Shown in pieces: positions 37,433-49,100 of a stretch of 64,000 nucleotides of DNA. The translations under genes and the position numbers were made by a program. The stretch spans positions 2,480,001-2,544,000 of the forward strand of contig NZ_CP120360.1 in the NCBI RefSeq assembly GCF_029510815.1. The letters run 5' to 3'. This DNA comes from Janibacter sp. DB-40 (GTDB lineage: Bacteria > Actinomycetota > Actinomycetes > Actinomycetales > Dermatophilaceae). Below the pieces are notes generated by a model. It did not search any database and was not told the origin of the DNA. It worked only from the letters and a program-made list of their open reading frames with translations. Numbering within the stretch: position 1 is the first letter of the stretch; every line of letters begins with the position of its first letter.

Positions 37433-38260
37433 ATGGCTCCGCCCGCCCGAAAGCCCAAGCCCCAGCACGCCCTCACCGTCGAGTCGACCGATCGGCTCGG
37501 ACCGCACCTGGTACGCATCGTCCTCACCGGCGACTCCCTCGCCGACTTCGGTGCCGCCGAGTTCACCGACGCCTACGTCAAGCTCCTCTTCGTCGACCCG
37601 GCGCTGGGCGAGCCGCCCTACGACCTCGCGGGGATCCGGGAGAGCGCGCCCGCCGACCTGCAGCCCGTGAGCCGCACCTACACGGTGCGGGCCATCGACC
37701 GGTCCGCCCGGCGCCTGACCATCGACTTCGTCACCCACGGCGACACCGGGTGCGCCGGGCCGTGGGCCATCGGCGCCCGACCCGGCGACCGGGCGGTCCT
37801 CCTGGGGCCGGGTGGCGGCTACTCCCCCGACCCCACGGTCGACTGGCACCTCCTCGCCGGCGACCTGTCGGCGACGCCGGCCATCGCCGCCGCCTTGGAG
37901 GCACTCCCTTCGTCGGCGAAGGGGGTCGCTCTGCTCGAGGTGGAGGCCGACGCGGACGTCCTCGACCTCACCGCCCCGGAGGGCGTCGAGGTGTCGTGGC
38001 TGGTCAACCCCGACACCGACGACGTCGCCTTCCTCGCCCGCGCGGTGGACGCGGCCGCGTGGCCAAGGGACGTGGCGAAGGGGGCGGTGCAGATCTTCGC
38101 CCACGGCGAGCGCGAGTCGATCAAGGCGGTGCGGAGGGTGCTCAAGCATCGCGAGGTCCCGCGTGAAGCGATCTCGATCTCGGGCTACTGGGCGCGTGGA
38201 CGCACCGAGGACGCCTTCCAGGCAGAGAAGATGACGCCGGTGGGGAAGATCGAGGATTGA
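37433..38260 (+). CDS. Siderophore-interacting protein (FAD-dependent ferric-siderophore reductase)
   Basis: This 275-residue flavoprotein is of the SIP/ViuB family and releases iron from imported ferric siderophores by reduction. The FAD-binding motif is SRTYTVRAID (~81-90), with DFVTHGDTGCAGPWAIGARPGD next. LLAGDLSATPAIAAALEAL is the nucleotide loop, and the C-terminal SISGYWARGRTEDAF is a family signature. ATG 37433 is six bases after TACCCT with no ribosome site, so the message is probably leaderless. A DtxR-like box covers the promoter, consistent with iron repression. No siderophore transporter is in the window. Two CGAAGGGGG words lie in the gene. Confidence 0.93.
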   Translation: MAPPARKPKPQHALTVESTDRLGPHLVRIVLTGDSLADFGAAEFTDAYVKLLFVDPALGEPPYDLAGIRESAPADLQPVSRTYTVRAIDRSARRLTIDFVTHGDTGCAGPWAIGARPGDRAVLLGPGGGYSPDPTVDWHLLAGDLSATPAIAAALEALPSSAKGVALLEVEADADVLDLTAPEGVEVSWLVNPDTDDVAFLARAVDAAAWPRDVAKGAVQIFAHGERESIKAVRRVLKHREVPREAISISGYWARGRTEDAFQAEKMTPVGKIED

Positions 38261-38354
38261 CCCACGCCACATCCCGCACACCAAGCGACTGATGAACAGG
38301 TGATCGACTCGCGGGGCTCTGGGCCCGAGGACAACCTGCTCAGCACGCTGGGGC

Positions 38355-38360
38355 TACTCT
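38355..38360 (+). promoter_or_regulatory. Possible -10 element for tRNA-Leu
   Basis: TACTCT lies about 50 bases before the tRNA in the otherwise empty 149-bp gap after the siderophore gene. No strong -35 is visible. Confidence 0.3.
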
Positions 38361-38409
38361 GTCCCAACTGCCATGCTCGGACTCCGACGTGTCGCAGTCG
38401 CAACCGCAA

Positions 38410-38489
38410 GCGGGCGTAGGCCAACTGGCGAGCCGGGGAACTTAAAATTCCTGTCGAACGTGTGGGTTCGAATCCCACCGCCCGCACCA
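38410..38489 (+). tRNA. tRNA-Leu (anticodon TAA)
   Basis: The acceptor arms GCGGGCG (38410-38416) and CGCCCGC (38479-38485) pair fully. The D arm is GGC/GCC with a GG-containing loop. The anticodon loop CTTAAAA (38441-38447) gives TAA, with stem GGGAA/TTCCT. The T arm is GTGGG-TTCGAAT-CCCAC (38462-38478). The 3' ACCA is encoded. The variable region is only nine bases, short for leucine tRNA. It reads UUA, a rare codon in GC-rich actinobacteria (the bldA type). Confidence 0.93.
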
Positions 38490-38549
38490 TGTCCTGCCAC
38501 AGGACCTCGGCACCGCCGACCCCGCGAGTGGGTGCGACGGCGCGTCGGT

Positions 38550-39542
38550 CTAGCCAGTCGGCTGCTGCTGCTCGTCCTCCGGCTCGTCCGGCACCACGAT
38601 CGACAGGGCGATCCCGTCGAGGATGTCGCGCTCGGACGTCGTGACGACCAGGTCGGGGCCGTTGGCTCCGCGCGCCCGGTCGAGGATCTCGTACCAGATC
38701 AGCGCCCCGGCGCCGATGACGTCGACGCGGCCGGGGTGCATGAAGGGCTGCGCGGCGCGCTCGGCCCGAGTGCTGAGGATGAGGCGCTCGCAGGCCTCCA
38801 TGTACTCCTCGACCGTCAGGTCGGCCAAGTGGATGGCCGCAGGGTCGTAGGAGGTCAGGCCGAGTGCCTGCGCGGTGACAGTCGTGACCGATCCGGCCAG
38901 CCCGATGACCGTCTTGATACCCCCGAGCCCGACCTCGGCCTCGGCGGTGTCCAGCGCCTCGGCGATGTCGAAGCGGGCCGCGTCGATGATCTCCTGGGTC
39001 GGCGGGTCGGTGCGGTGGTGGCGCTCGGTCAGGCGCACGCTGCCGATGTCCAGCGAGGTGCAGGCGACCACCTCACGGGTGCCCCGCACGACCTCGGTGG
39101 AGCCGCCGCCGATGTCGACGACGAGGTAGGGCCCCTCGAAGCCCTCCTCGGCGAGGGAACCGGTCGCGCCGATGAAACCCAGCCGCGCCTCCTCGTCCCC
39201 GTCGACGACCTCTGGGGTCACGTCCAGCTCGCCGAAGGCCTCGCGCACACCCTGGACGAAGTCCTCGGAGTTGCTCGCGTCACGGGTGGCGGAGGTGGCG
39301 ACGAAACGCACGTTGCCCGGTGGGACGTGCTCGTGGCGGCACTGCTCCGCGTACTCGCGACACATGTCGAGGGTGCGGCGCAGTGCCTCGTCGTCGAGCC
39401 GACCGGTCGTGTCGACCCCCTGCCCGAGGCGCACGACCTCCACCCGACGGGTCACGTCGGTGAGGACGTTGCGTCCCGGGTCGTGGTCTGCGATCAGCAG
39501 GCGGATCGAGTTCGTCCCACAGTCGATTGCTGCGACTCTCAT
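38550..39542 (-). CDS. ppx: Ppx/GppA exopolyphosphatase family protein
   Basis: This 330-residue ASKHA-fold phosphatase is predicted to degrade polyphosphate or (p)ppGpp-type phosphoanhydrides. The phosphate loops are AAIDCGTNSIRLLIAD (4-19) and YLVVDIGGGSTEVV (~134-147), with GSVRLTERH next. It has only the N-terminal Ppx/GppA core, like the short actinobacterial Ppx1/Rv1026 type. ATG 39542 overlaps the stop of the DUF501 gene as ATGA. The eno-ftsB-DUF501-ppx order matches M. tuberculosis Rv1023-Rv1026. Which substrate is preferred cannot be read from sequence. Confidence 0.92.
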   Translation of the reverse strand: MRVAAIDCGTNSIRLLIADHDPGRNVLTDVTRRVEVVRLGQGVDTTGRLDDEALRRTLDMCREYAEQCRHEHVPPGNVRFVATSATRDASNSEDFVQGVREAFGELDVTPEVVDGDEEARLGFIGATGSLAEEGFEGPYLVVDIGGGSTEVVRGTREVVACTSLDIGSVRLTERHHRTDPPTQEIIDAARFDIAEALDTAEAEVGLGGIKTVIGLAGSVTTVTAQALGLTSYDPAAIHLADLTVEEYMEACERLILSTRAERAAQPFMHPGRVDVIGAGALIWYEILDRARGANGPDLVVTTSERDILDGIALSIVVPDEPEDEQQQPTG

Positions 39543-40075
39543 CGGTCGCTCCCTTCGTCCGTGCTCGCGCACGGGCTGGCGCGCCACCACTCGGGCAGCA
39601 GGTCAAGTGCCTCGTCCCCCAGGGGGTTGACCCCGGGACCGGCAGCCAAGGAGTGTGCCACGAGAACATGGAGGCACTTCACACGCGTGGGCATGCCGCC
39701 GGCGGAGATCCCCTCGATCTCCGGGACGTCGCCGAGCTCCGCACGACGGGCGAGGTAGTCCTCGTGGGCGGCGCGGTACCGCATCGCCAGGTCCTCGTCC
39801 TCGAGCAGTCGCTGCGACATCTGCGCCATCAACCCGCTGGACTCGAGCGTCGAGATGGCTCCGGTCAGTCGTGGGCAGGTGGCGTAGTAGCTCGTGGGGA
39901 AGGGGGTACCTCCCGGGAGGCGCGGAGCCGTGCGGACCACGGTGGGACCACCGCAGGGACACCGGTGGGCGATGTCGACGGCACTGCGGGCGGGTCGGCC
40001 GAGTTGATCGTGGATGGTCCCCAAGTCCTCGGGGGCGACCCGGTCCAGGTCGTTGCCGCGCTCGTCGATGGTCAC
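39539..40075 (-). CDS. DUF501 family protein
   Basis: This 178-residue conserved actinobacterial protein of unknown function has the core AHRCPCGGPTVVRTAPRLPGG (~36-56), then TSYYATCPRLTGAISTLESSG and EIEGISAGGMPTRVKCLHVL. The Cys-Pro-Cys and later Cys and His residues could bind a metal. GTG 40075 overlaps the ftsB stop (GTGA) and its own stop overlaps the ppx start, so expression is coupled on both sides. The fixed position between ftsB and ppx across actinobacteria hints at a link with division or polyphosphate, but no activity is known to me. Confidence 0.88.
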   Translation of the reverse strand: MTIDERGNDLDRVAPEDLGTIHDQLGRPARSAVDIAHRCPCGGPTVVRTAPRLPGGTPFPTSYYATCPRLTGAISTLESSGLMAQMSQRLLEDEDLAMRYRAAHEDYLARRAELGDVPEIEGISAGGMPTRVKCLHVLVAHSLAAGPGVNPLGDEALDLLPEWWRASPCASTDEGSDR

Positions 40076-40611
40076 TGCTGCTTCTCCGCCGTGTCGGCCG
40101 TGGTCACCGAGTCGGCCATCTTCTCGTACCAGGGCTGGGTGTTGGACGAGGTGACGGTCCCCGTCTCGGGGTCGACGTCCGCGATCGTCTCGTCGGGGTC
40201 GACCACGGTGTAGGTCTTCTCCCCCGGTCGCACGAACTTCAGTCGCTTGCGGGCCTGGGCCTCGACGTACTCGTCCGTCTGCCACAGCTCGCGCTCCCGC
40301 CGCAGATCCTCGACGGCAGCCTCCTGCGCCGCGACCTGCGAGTGCAGCTCGTCCAGACGCTGCTGCTGGTCGTACCAGGACTTACCGGTGGGCACGAGCA
40401 TGAGCGCCAGCAGGGTCGTGAGTGATCCGAGGACCACCCACCGGCGGGTGGTCATCACGGCCCTGCGCCGCGGGTCCCGACCCGGCTTCGCCCCCGGGCC
40501 GCCGATGGGCCCCCGCGAGGTGTACCGGCGCGGCCGGTCGCGAGCCGGGGGGCGCCGCGTCGCGCCCTTCACGCCGAGGCGTGAAGGGCGACGTCGCGGG
40601 GTGCCGGCCAT
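40072..40611 (-). CDS. ftsB: FtsB/DivIC-type septum formation initiator
   Basis: This 179-residue bitopic membrane protein acts in the divisome with FtsL and FtsQ. It has a basic, Arg/Pro-rich cytoplasmic N-terminus (~50 residues), one transmembrane helix (WVVLGSLTTLLALMLVPTG, ~57-75), a coiled coil (QQQRLDELHSQVAAQEAAVEDL, ~80-103) and the conserved post-coil region DEYVEAQARKRLKFVRPGE. I chose ATG 40611 (MAGTPRRRPSRLG), seven bases after the eno stop. In the N-terminal coding part, CGCCCTTCACGCC and GGCGTGAAGGGCG form a perfect inverted repeat (40563-40590 region). Confidence 0.9.
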   Translation of the reverse strand: MAGTPRRRPSRLGVKGATRRPPARDRPRRYTSRGPIGGPGAKPGRDPRRRAVMTTRRWVVLGSLTTLLALMLVPTGKSWYDQQQRLDELHSQVAAQEAAVEDLRRERELWQTDEYVEAQARKRLKFVRPGEKTYTVVDPDETIADVDPETGTVTSSNTQPWYEKMADSVTTADTAEKQQ

Positions 40612-40618
40612 CCGTGGC

Positions 40619-43631
<3,013 letters not shown>

Positions 43632-43641
43632 GTGTACGACC

Positions 43642-43653
43642 CCTGACGTCAGG
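43642..43653. promoter_or_regulatory. 12-bp palindrome upstream of pyruvyl transferase
   Basis: CCTGACGTCAGG is a perfect palindrome 11 bases before the ATG at 43631, in a 48-bp gap. It may be an operator. No matching site was noticed elsewhere in the window. Confidence 0.35.
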
Positions 43654-43679
43654 ACACTGGTTGGGCTGGCTCAGGGAGC

Positions 43680-44810
43680 CTAACGTCCCGCCACGGCGAC
43701 CACGTCCGCCAGCCGCCGGCGTTGGACCCCCGCGTCGAAGTTGCCCGGAGCGAGCCACGCCTCGTGGCCGGCCCGGATCCGCGGCCAGTCGTCGACCACC
43801 ATCGCGAACCAGGCGGTGTCGCGGGCCCTGCCCTTCGTCACGACGTGCCGCCGGAAGGTGCCCTCGTAGGTGAACCCGAGGCGCTCGGCGGCCCGGCGGG
43901 AGGCGGCGTTGAGCGCATCGCACTTCCACTCGTACCGGCGGTAGCCGAGATCGAAGACGTGGCGGGCGAGCAGCACCATCGCCTCGGTGGAGGCGGTGGT
44001 GCGCTGCAGACGCGGCCCGAGCAGGACGTTGCCGATCTCGACGCAGCCGTTCGCCGGGTCGATCCGCATCAGGGCGACGAGCCCGCAGGCCACGCCGTCC
44101 CCGTCGCGGACCACCACCTCGACGGTGTCGGCGGCCAGCCGCCCCGCGATGTACTCCGCGAAGGGGGCCGCCTCGGTGACCGGCTCCTGCCCCAGCCAGG
44201 TCCACAGGGAGGCATTGCGCCGGCCGCCGACCTCGGCGAAGAGCTCGTCGGCGTGCGCGGGCGTCAACGGCTCGAGGGTGCAGTGGCCGCCGGTGATGGT
44301 GCCCGTCTCCGGGCGCGGTGGTGGGGTCCAGTCGGGCACGTCGGGACCGACCGGCTGGCCCTGCTCATTCGTGCGCACCTCGTCCCGGCTCGCCGGCGGC
44401 AGCACGACCTGACCGATGGGTCCGGGGTTGTGGGCCACCTCCCAGCGGAACCCGTCGGGGTCGGCGAAGTACCCGGTGTAGCCGCCCCAGTCCCGCGCCT
44501 GCCCGGCGGAGACGTCGTCGGACCCCGCCCGGCGGGCGAGGTCGAGCACGGCATCGACGTCGGCCGGGGTCGCGACGTTGTGCGCGAGGGTGACGGGGGC
44601 GATCCCCGGCCCGCCGCGGATCGCGCCGACCTCACCCTCGAACTCGTCCTCGTCCCACAGCGAGAGCACGAGGTGCTCACCGACGCGGATCATGAGGACC
44701 TCGCCCGGGACCTCCAGCTCCGCGCTCCACCCCAGCCCGTCGAGGTAGAAGCGACGCGTCGTCGCCAGGTCCGCGACGGGGAGGGTGACGAAGCTGATCC
44801 GCTGGTCCAT
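43680..44810 (-). CDS. VOC (glyoxalase/bleomycin resistance)-GNAT acetyltransferase fusion
   Basis: This 376-residue protein joins two domains. The N-terminal VOC domain (~1-130) has ISFVTLPVADLATTRRFYLD and TGYFADPDGFRWEVAHNPG. The C-terminal GNAT domain (~175-350) is of the RimJ/RimL-like type, with CVEIGNVLLGPRLQRTTAST, YRRYEWKCDALNAASRRAAE and LGFTYEGTFRRHVVTKGRARDTAWF. A Pro-rich linker (VPDWTPPPRPETG) separates them. ATG 44810 has AGGAG five bases upstream, and one continuous frame covers both domains. It follows mazG by eight bases. The substrate is unknown; small-molecule detoxification is plausible. Confidence 0.88.
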   Translation of the reverse strand: MDQRISFVTLPVADLATTRRFYLDGLGWSAELEVPGEVLMIRVGEHLVLSLWDEDEFEGEVGAIRGGPGIAPVTLAHNVATPADVDAVLDLARRAGSDDVSAGQARDWGGYTGYFADPDGFRWEVAHNPGPIGQVVLPPASRDEVRTNEQGQPVGPDVPDWTPPPRPETGTITGGHCTLEPLTPAHADELFAEVGGRRNASLWTWLGQEPVTEAAPFAEYIAGRLAADTVEVVVRDGDGVACGLVALMRIDPANGCVEIGNVLLGPRLQRTTASTEAMVLLARHVFDLGYRRYEWKCDALNAASRRAAERLGFTYEGTFRRHVVTKGRARDTAWFAMVVDDWPRIRAGHEAWLAPGNFDAGVQRRRLADVVAVAGR

Positions 44811-44818
44811 GGCACTCC

Positions 44819-45583
44819 TCACAGTTCGCTGTCGCGAGCGGCCTTCTCCTGCGCCTTGATCGCCTGCCACTGGGCCTCGATCTCCTCGAGGGTCCCGGCG
44901 CTCGCGTCGGCGAAGACGTGCGGGTTGCGCCGCACGAGCTTGTCCACCAGGGCAGCGGCCACGTCGTCCACGTCGAAGGGGTCCGGCGCGTGGTCCGCGG
45001 CGACCCGGGCGTGGAAGAGCACCTGGAAGAGCAGGTCGCCCAGCTCGTCGGTCAGCTCCTCGCGCAGCCGGGGGTCGTCGGGGTCGGCGATGACCGCGTC
45101 GAGCGCCTCGTGCACCTCCTGCGCCTCCTCCAGGACGAAGGGGGCCAGGCTCGCGTGGTCCTGCGCCGCCACCCAGGCGCACCCTCCGGGTGCGCGCAGC
45201 CGGTCCATGACCGCGACGGCGTCGAGGAGGCGACCACCCTCGACGTCCCACGACCCCACGAGGACCTCGACCTCGGGTCCCTCGTCGAGCCGCGAGACCT
45301 CGGTGGCGATCGCGTCGCTCAGCCCGGGGTCCCCGTCGGCCGAGCCGAGCCAGATCGTCTCCTGCTCCCCCGCCGACTCCACGAGCGCGCGCGCCCGCTC
45401 GGTCGCCGACTCGCGGCCGATCGGTGTCACCGCGATCCCGTCGTCGGCGAGCGCCAACGGGAGGTCCTCCGCGACGTCGGCGGCCAGGACGAGATCGGCG
45501 CCGTCGAGGGCGCGCCACGCGTCCCGGCTGAGCAGCCCTGCCGGGACCCGTGGACTCGATGCCAGCAGGATCAGGCGCGGCAC
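44819..45583 (-). CDS. mazG: Nucleoside triphosphate pyrophosphohydrolase MazG
   Basis: This 254-residue protein has one MazG domain (~118-250) with the metal-binding EExxE and ExxD pattern: FVLEEAQEVHEALDAVI, LREELTDELGDLLFQVLFHA. The C-terminal KLVRRNPHVFADASAGTLEEIEAQW is typical. The first ~115 residues (LILLASSPRVPAGLLSRDAW to IWLGSADGDPG) are a degenerate tetrapyrrole-methylase-like domain, as in mycobacterial MazG. It removes aberrant nucleotides such as oxidised dNTPs. GTG 45583 lies two bases after the SurA-like gene. E. coli MazG has two MazG domains; here only one is present. Confidence 0.93.
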   Translation of the reverse strand: MPRLILLASSPRVPAGLLSRDAWRALDGADLVLAADVAEDLPLALADDGIAVTPIGRESATERARALVESAGEQETIWLGSADGDPGLSDAIATEVSRLDEGPEVEVLVGSWDVEGGRLLDAVAVMDRLRAPGGCAWVAAQDHASLAPFVLEEAQEVHEALDAVIADPDDPRLREELTDELGDLLFQVLFHARVAADHAPDPFDVDDVAAALVDKLVRRNPHVFADASAGTLEEIEAQWQAIKAQEKAARDSEL

Positions 45584-45585
45584 CG

Positions 45586-46134
45586 TCAGGGCATCTCCGG
45601 CGTGGTGCTCGGGGACTTCAGCCAGTTGGGGCTCTCGCCGTCGGGGCGATAGCGCGGGCTGATGGTGACGTCGAGGTCCCGGACCTGCTGAGCGACCTCC
45701 TGTTGCTGCTTCTGGTCCAGCTGCGAGTACACGGCATTGGCCCGGAAGAAGTCCACCGTCGTCTCGGAGGGCGACGGGACGGCCTCGTCGAGCTGCTTCT
45801 CGATCGTCGCGGCGGAGGGCACCTGGATGTCGTTCTCCTCGCCGTAGGCGAGCAGTGTCGGCACCTGGATGAGGCTGCTGATCAGCTGGTCGGGGCCCAC
45901 CTCCTGCGGCGGCTGGCCGCTGGCCTCCGCCTGCGCTGCGACGACCTGCCCGACCTCGCGGCTGCTCTGCTGGGCCTGGGCGACGGTGATCTCGTGGCCC
46001 TCGACGATGGCGGCCGGCGCGGTGATGCCGGGGTCCTCGAGCCCGTCGGTGCCACCGCAGGCACCCAGGGTCAGGGCACCGCCGAGCACGAGTGCTGCGA
46101 TCCGCACGGAACGTCGTTGTCTGCTGCCGGGCAC
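45586..46134 (-). CDS. SurA N-terminal-domain lipoprotein (LpqU-position)
   Basis: This ~182-residue lipoprotein has a signal peptide (RRSVRIAALVLGGALTLGAC) with the lipobox Cys, and a SurA_N-like helical domain: VEGHEITVAQAQQSSREVGQ, DFFRANAVYSQLDQKQQQEV. There is no PPIase domain. The starting codon is unclear: GTG 46134 has AAAGGA six bases upstream, and ATG 46149 would include that site as codons. I prefer 46134. The position between mfd and mazG matches a lipoprotein in M. tuberculosis. A chaperone role for exported proteins is inferred from the domain only. Confidence 0.82.
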   Translation of the reverse strand: MPGSRQRRSVRIAALVLGGALTLGACGGTDGLEDPGITAPAAIVEGHEITVAQAQQSSREVGQVVAAQAEASGQPPQEVGPDQLISSLIQVPTLLAYGEENDIQVPSAATIEKQLDEAVPSPSETTVDFFRANAVYSQLDQKQQQEVAQQVRDLDVTISPRYRPDGESPNWLKSPSTTPEMP

Positions 46135-46156
46135 GGCCTGTCCTTTCATCACGTCC

Positions 46157-49100
46157 TCAACGGGAGCGCGAGGTGTCGCGGGGCGGGTTCGCCCCAGTGT
46201 CCACGATGACATTGTCGAGCATGATCTGGTTGACCAGGTCGGTGGCCCACTGCAGCACCTCCGTGTCGCGAAGGGGGCTGCCTCCGACCCGCGCCGTCAT
46301 CGGCTTGGGGACGAGCACCGTCTGGGTGCCCTCCTTGTAGCTCGACTTCGGGTACAGGCGGGCCAGGCGCAGCTGCTGGCTCTCCTTCAGCTGTGCCGGG
46401 GCGAAGCGCACGTTCTTGCCCTGCACCACGACGTCGCTCAGACCCGCGGCGCGCACGACGATGCGCAGCCGGGCGACGGCGACGAGGTTGCGCACCGGCT
46501 CGGGCGGCTCGCCGTAGCGGTCGGTGAGCTCCTCCACGATCTCGGTGAGGTCCTCCTCGGTCTCCGCGGAGGCGAGCTTCTTGTAGGCCTCGAGGCGCAG
46601 CCGCTCGCCCGGCACGTACTCGTGCGGCAGGTGGGCGTCCACGGGCAGCTCGATCTTGACCTCGGACGGCGCGGCCTCCCCTTCGCCCTTGAAGTCGGCG
46701 ACCGCCTCGCCGACCATCCGCACGTACAGGTCGAACCCGACTCCGGCGATGTGGCCGGACTGCTCGCCGCCGAGCAGGTTGCCGGCACCGCGGATCTCGA
46801 GGTCCTTCATCGCGACCTGCATGCCGGAGCCGAGGTCGGTGTTGCTCGCGATCGTCGTCAGCCGGTCGTGCGCCGTCTCGGTCAGTGGCTTGTCCGGCGG
46901 GTAGAGGAAGTAGGCGTAGGCGCGCTCCCGGCCACGACCGACACGACCACGCAGCTGGTGCAGCTGGCTCAGGCCGAACTTGTCCGCCCGGTCCAGGATG
47001 AGCGTGTTGGCATTGGAGATGTCCAGCCCGGTCTCGACGATCGTCGTGCACACGAGCACGTCGAAGCGCCGCTCCCAGAAGTCCAGGACGACCTGCTCCA
47101 GCCGGTGCTCCCCCATCTTGCCGTGGGCGGTCTCGACGCGGGCGTCCGGCACGAGCTCGCGGATGCGGGCGGCGGTCCGCTCGATCGTGCTGACGTTGTT
47201 GTGCACGAAGAAGACCTGCCCCTCGCGCATCATCTCGCGGTGGATCGCTGCGGCGACCTGCTTCTCCTCGTACGGCCCGACGAAGGTGAGCACCGGGTGG
47301 CGCTCCTCGGGCGGCGTCGCGAGCGTGGACATCTCGCGGATGCCGGTGACGGCCATCTCGAGGGTGCGCGGGATCGGGGTCGCGGACATCGCGAGGACGT
47401 CGACGTCGGTGCGCAGGGCCTTCAGCTGCTCCTTGTGCTCGACCCCGAAGCGCTGCTCCTCGTCGATGATCACCATCCCGAGGTCCTTGAACTTCACCTC
47501 GTTGCCGAGGATGCGGTGGGTGCCGATGACGAGGTCGACGGACCCGTCCTTCATCCCCTCCAGCACCGCCTTGGCCTCCGCGTCGGTCTGGAAGCGGCTG
47601 AGTGCCTTGACCGTCACGGGGTAACCGGCGTACCGCTCAGAGAAGGTGTTGAGGTGCTGCTGGACGAGCAGCGTGGTCGGGACGAGCACGGCGACCTGCT
47701 TGCCGTCCTGGATGGCCTTGAAGGCCGCACGCACCGCGATCTCCGTCTTGCCGTAGCCGACGTCACCGCAGATGAGCCGGTCCATGGGGAAGGACTTCTC
47801 CATGTCGGCCTTGACCTCGTCGATGGTGCTCAGCTGGTCCGGCGTCTCGATGTGGGCGAAGGCGTCCTCGAGCTCACGCTGCCACGGGGTGTCCGGCCCG
47901 AAGGTGTGGCCCGGCGTGGCCATCCGAGCGCTGTACAGGCGGATCAGCTCACCCGCGATCTGCCGGACGTGCCGCTTGGCCTTCGACTTCGTCTTCTGCC
48001 AGTCACTGCCACCCATCTTGTTCAGCGCCGGCGCGTCACCGCCCACGTAGCGGGTGACCTGGTCGAGCTGGTCGGAGGGGACGAAGAGCCGGTCGCCGGG
48101 GTGGCCGCGACGGGAGGGCGCGTACTCGATGACGAGGTACTCGCGGGTGGCACCGCCGATGGTGCGCTGGATCATCTCGACGAAGGACCCGACACCGTGC
48201 TGCTCGTGGACGACGTGGTCCCCCGGACGCAGCTGCAGCGGGTCGACCTGCTTGCGGCGGCGCGACGGCATCCGCCGCATGTCCCGGGTGCTGGCGGCCC
48301 CGCTCGACCCCAGGAGGTCGGCCTCGGTGAGCACGGCGAGCCGGTGGTCCTCGGCGACGAAGCCGGTTCCCAGGCTGGCGCGGGTGATCGTGACGACACC
48401 GTCGGCGAGCTCGACCGGCTCGTCCTCGTCGGCGACGCGGGTGGGGACGTCGGCGCCGCGCAGCACCTCGGCGACGCGCGCGACGAGCCCGGCGCCGTCG
48501 GTGGCGATGAGCACCCGCCGGCCCGCGGCGGTCCACTCGGCGAGCTGGGCGACCGCGGCCTCGGTGTTGCCCCGGAACTTCGGCGGTTCCGCCGCGGGGA
48601 CCCGCAGCCCGACGTGGTCGTGCGCGACCCGGTCGTCCATGTCGGCCGCCAGCGCGTCGAGCTCCTCGTCCACGGCGAAGGGGGTGATGCTCCACCACGG
48701 CAGGCCCAGCTCGAGCGCGTGCTCGCGGGCCTGGGCGAGCGTCCAGTGGGAGGCGGTGCCGAGGACTCCCTCGAGGTCGATCGGCACCACGTTGCCGGCC
48801 GCGGCGTTGGCCCAGCTGGCCTGGAGGAACTCCTCGCTCGTCGAGACGAGGTCGTGGGCACGGGCCCGGACCTTCTCGTGGTCGAGAACGATGACGCCGG
48901 CCTCCTTCGGCAGCACGTCGAGGATCGACTCCATCCCGTCGACGAGAGCCGGCGCCAGGGACTCCATGCCCTCGACGGCGATGCCCTCGGCCACCTTCAG
49001 GAGCATGTCGGCGACACCGGGCAGGTCCCCGGCGAGCGCGGCGGCCCGCTCCCGGACGGTGTCGGTGAGCAGGACCTCGCGGCACGGTGGGGCCCAGAGG

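Noticed and set aside
40563..40590. Inverted repeat CGCCCTTCACGCC/GGCGTGAAGGGCG as a terminator between eno and ftsB
   Set aside because: It lies inside the N-terminal coding part of ftsB, with no T-run, so a terminator role would stop the gene itself.
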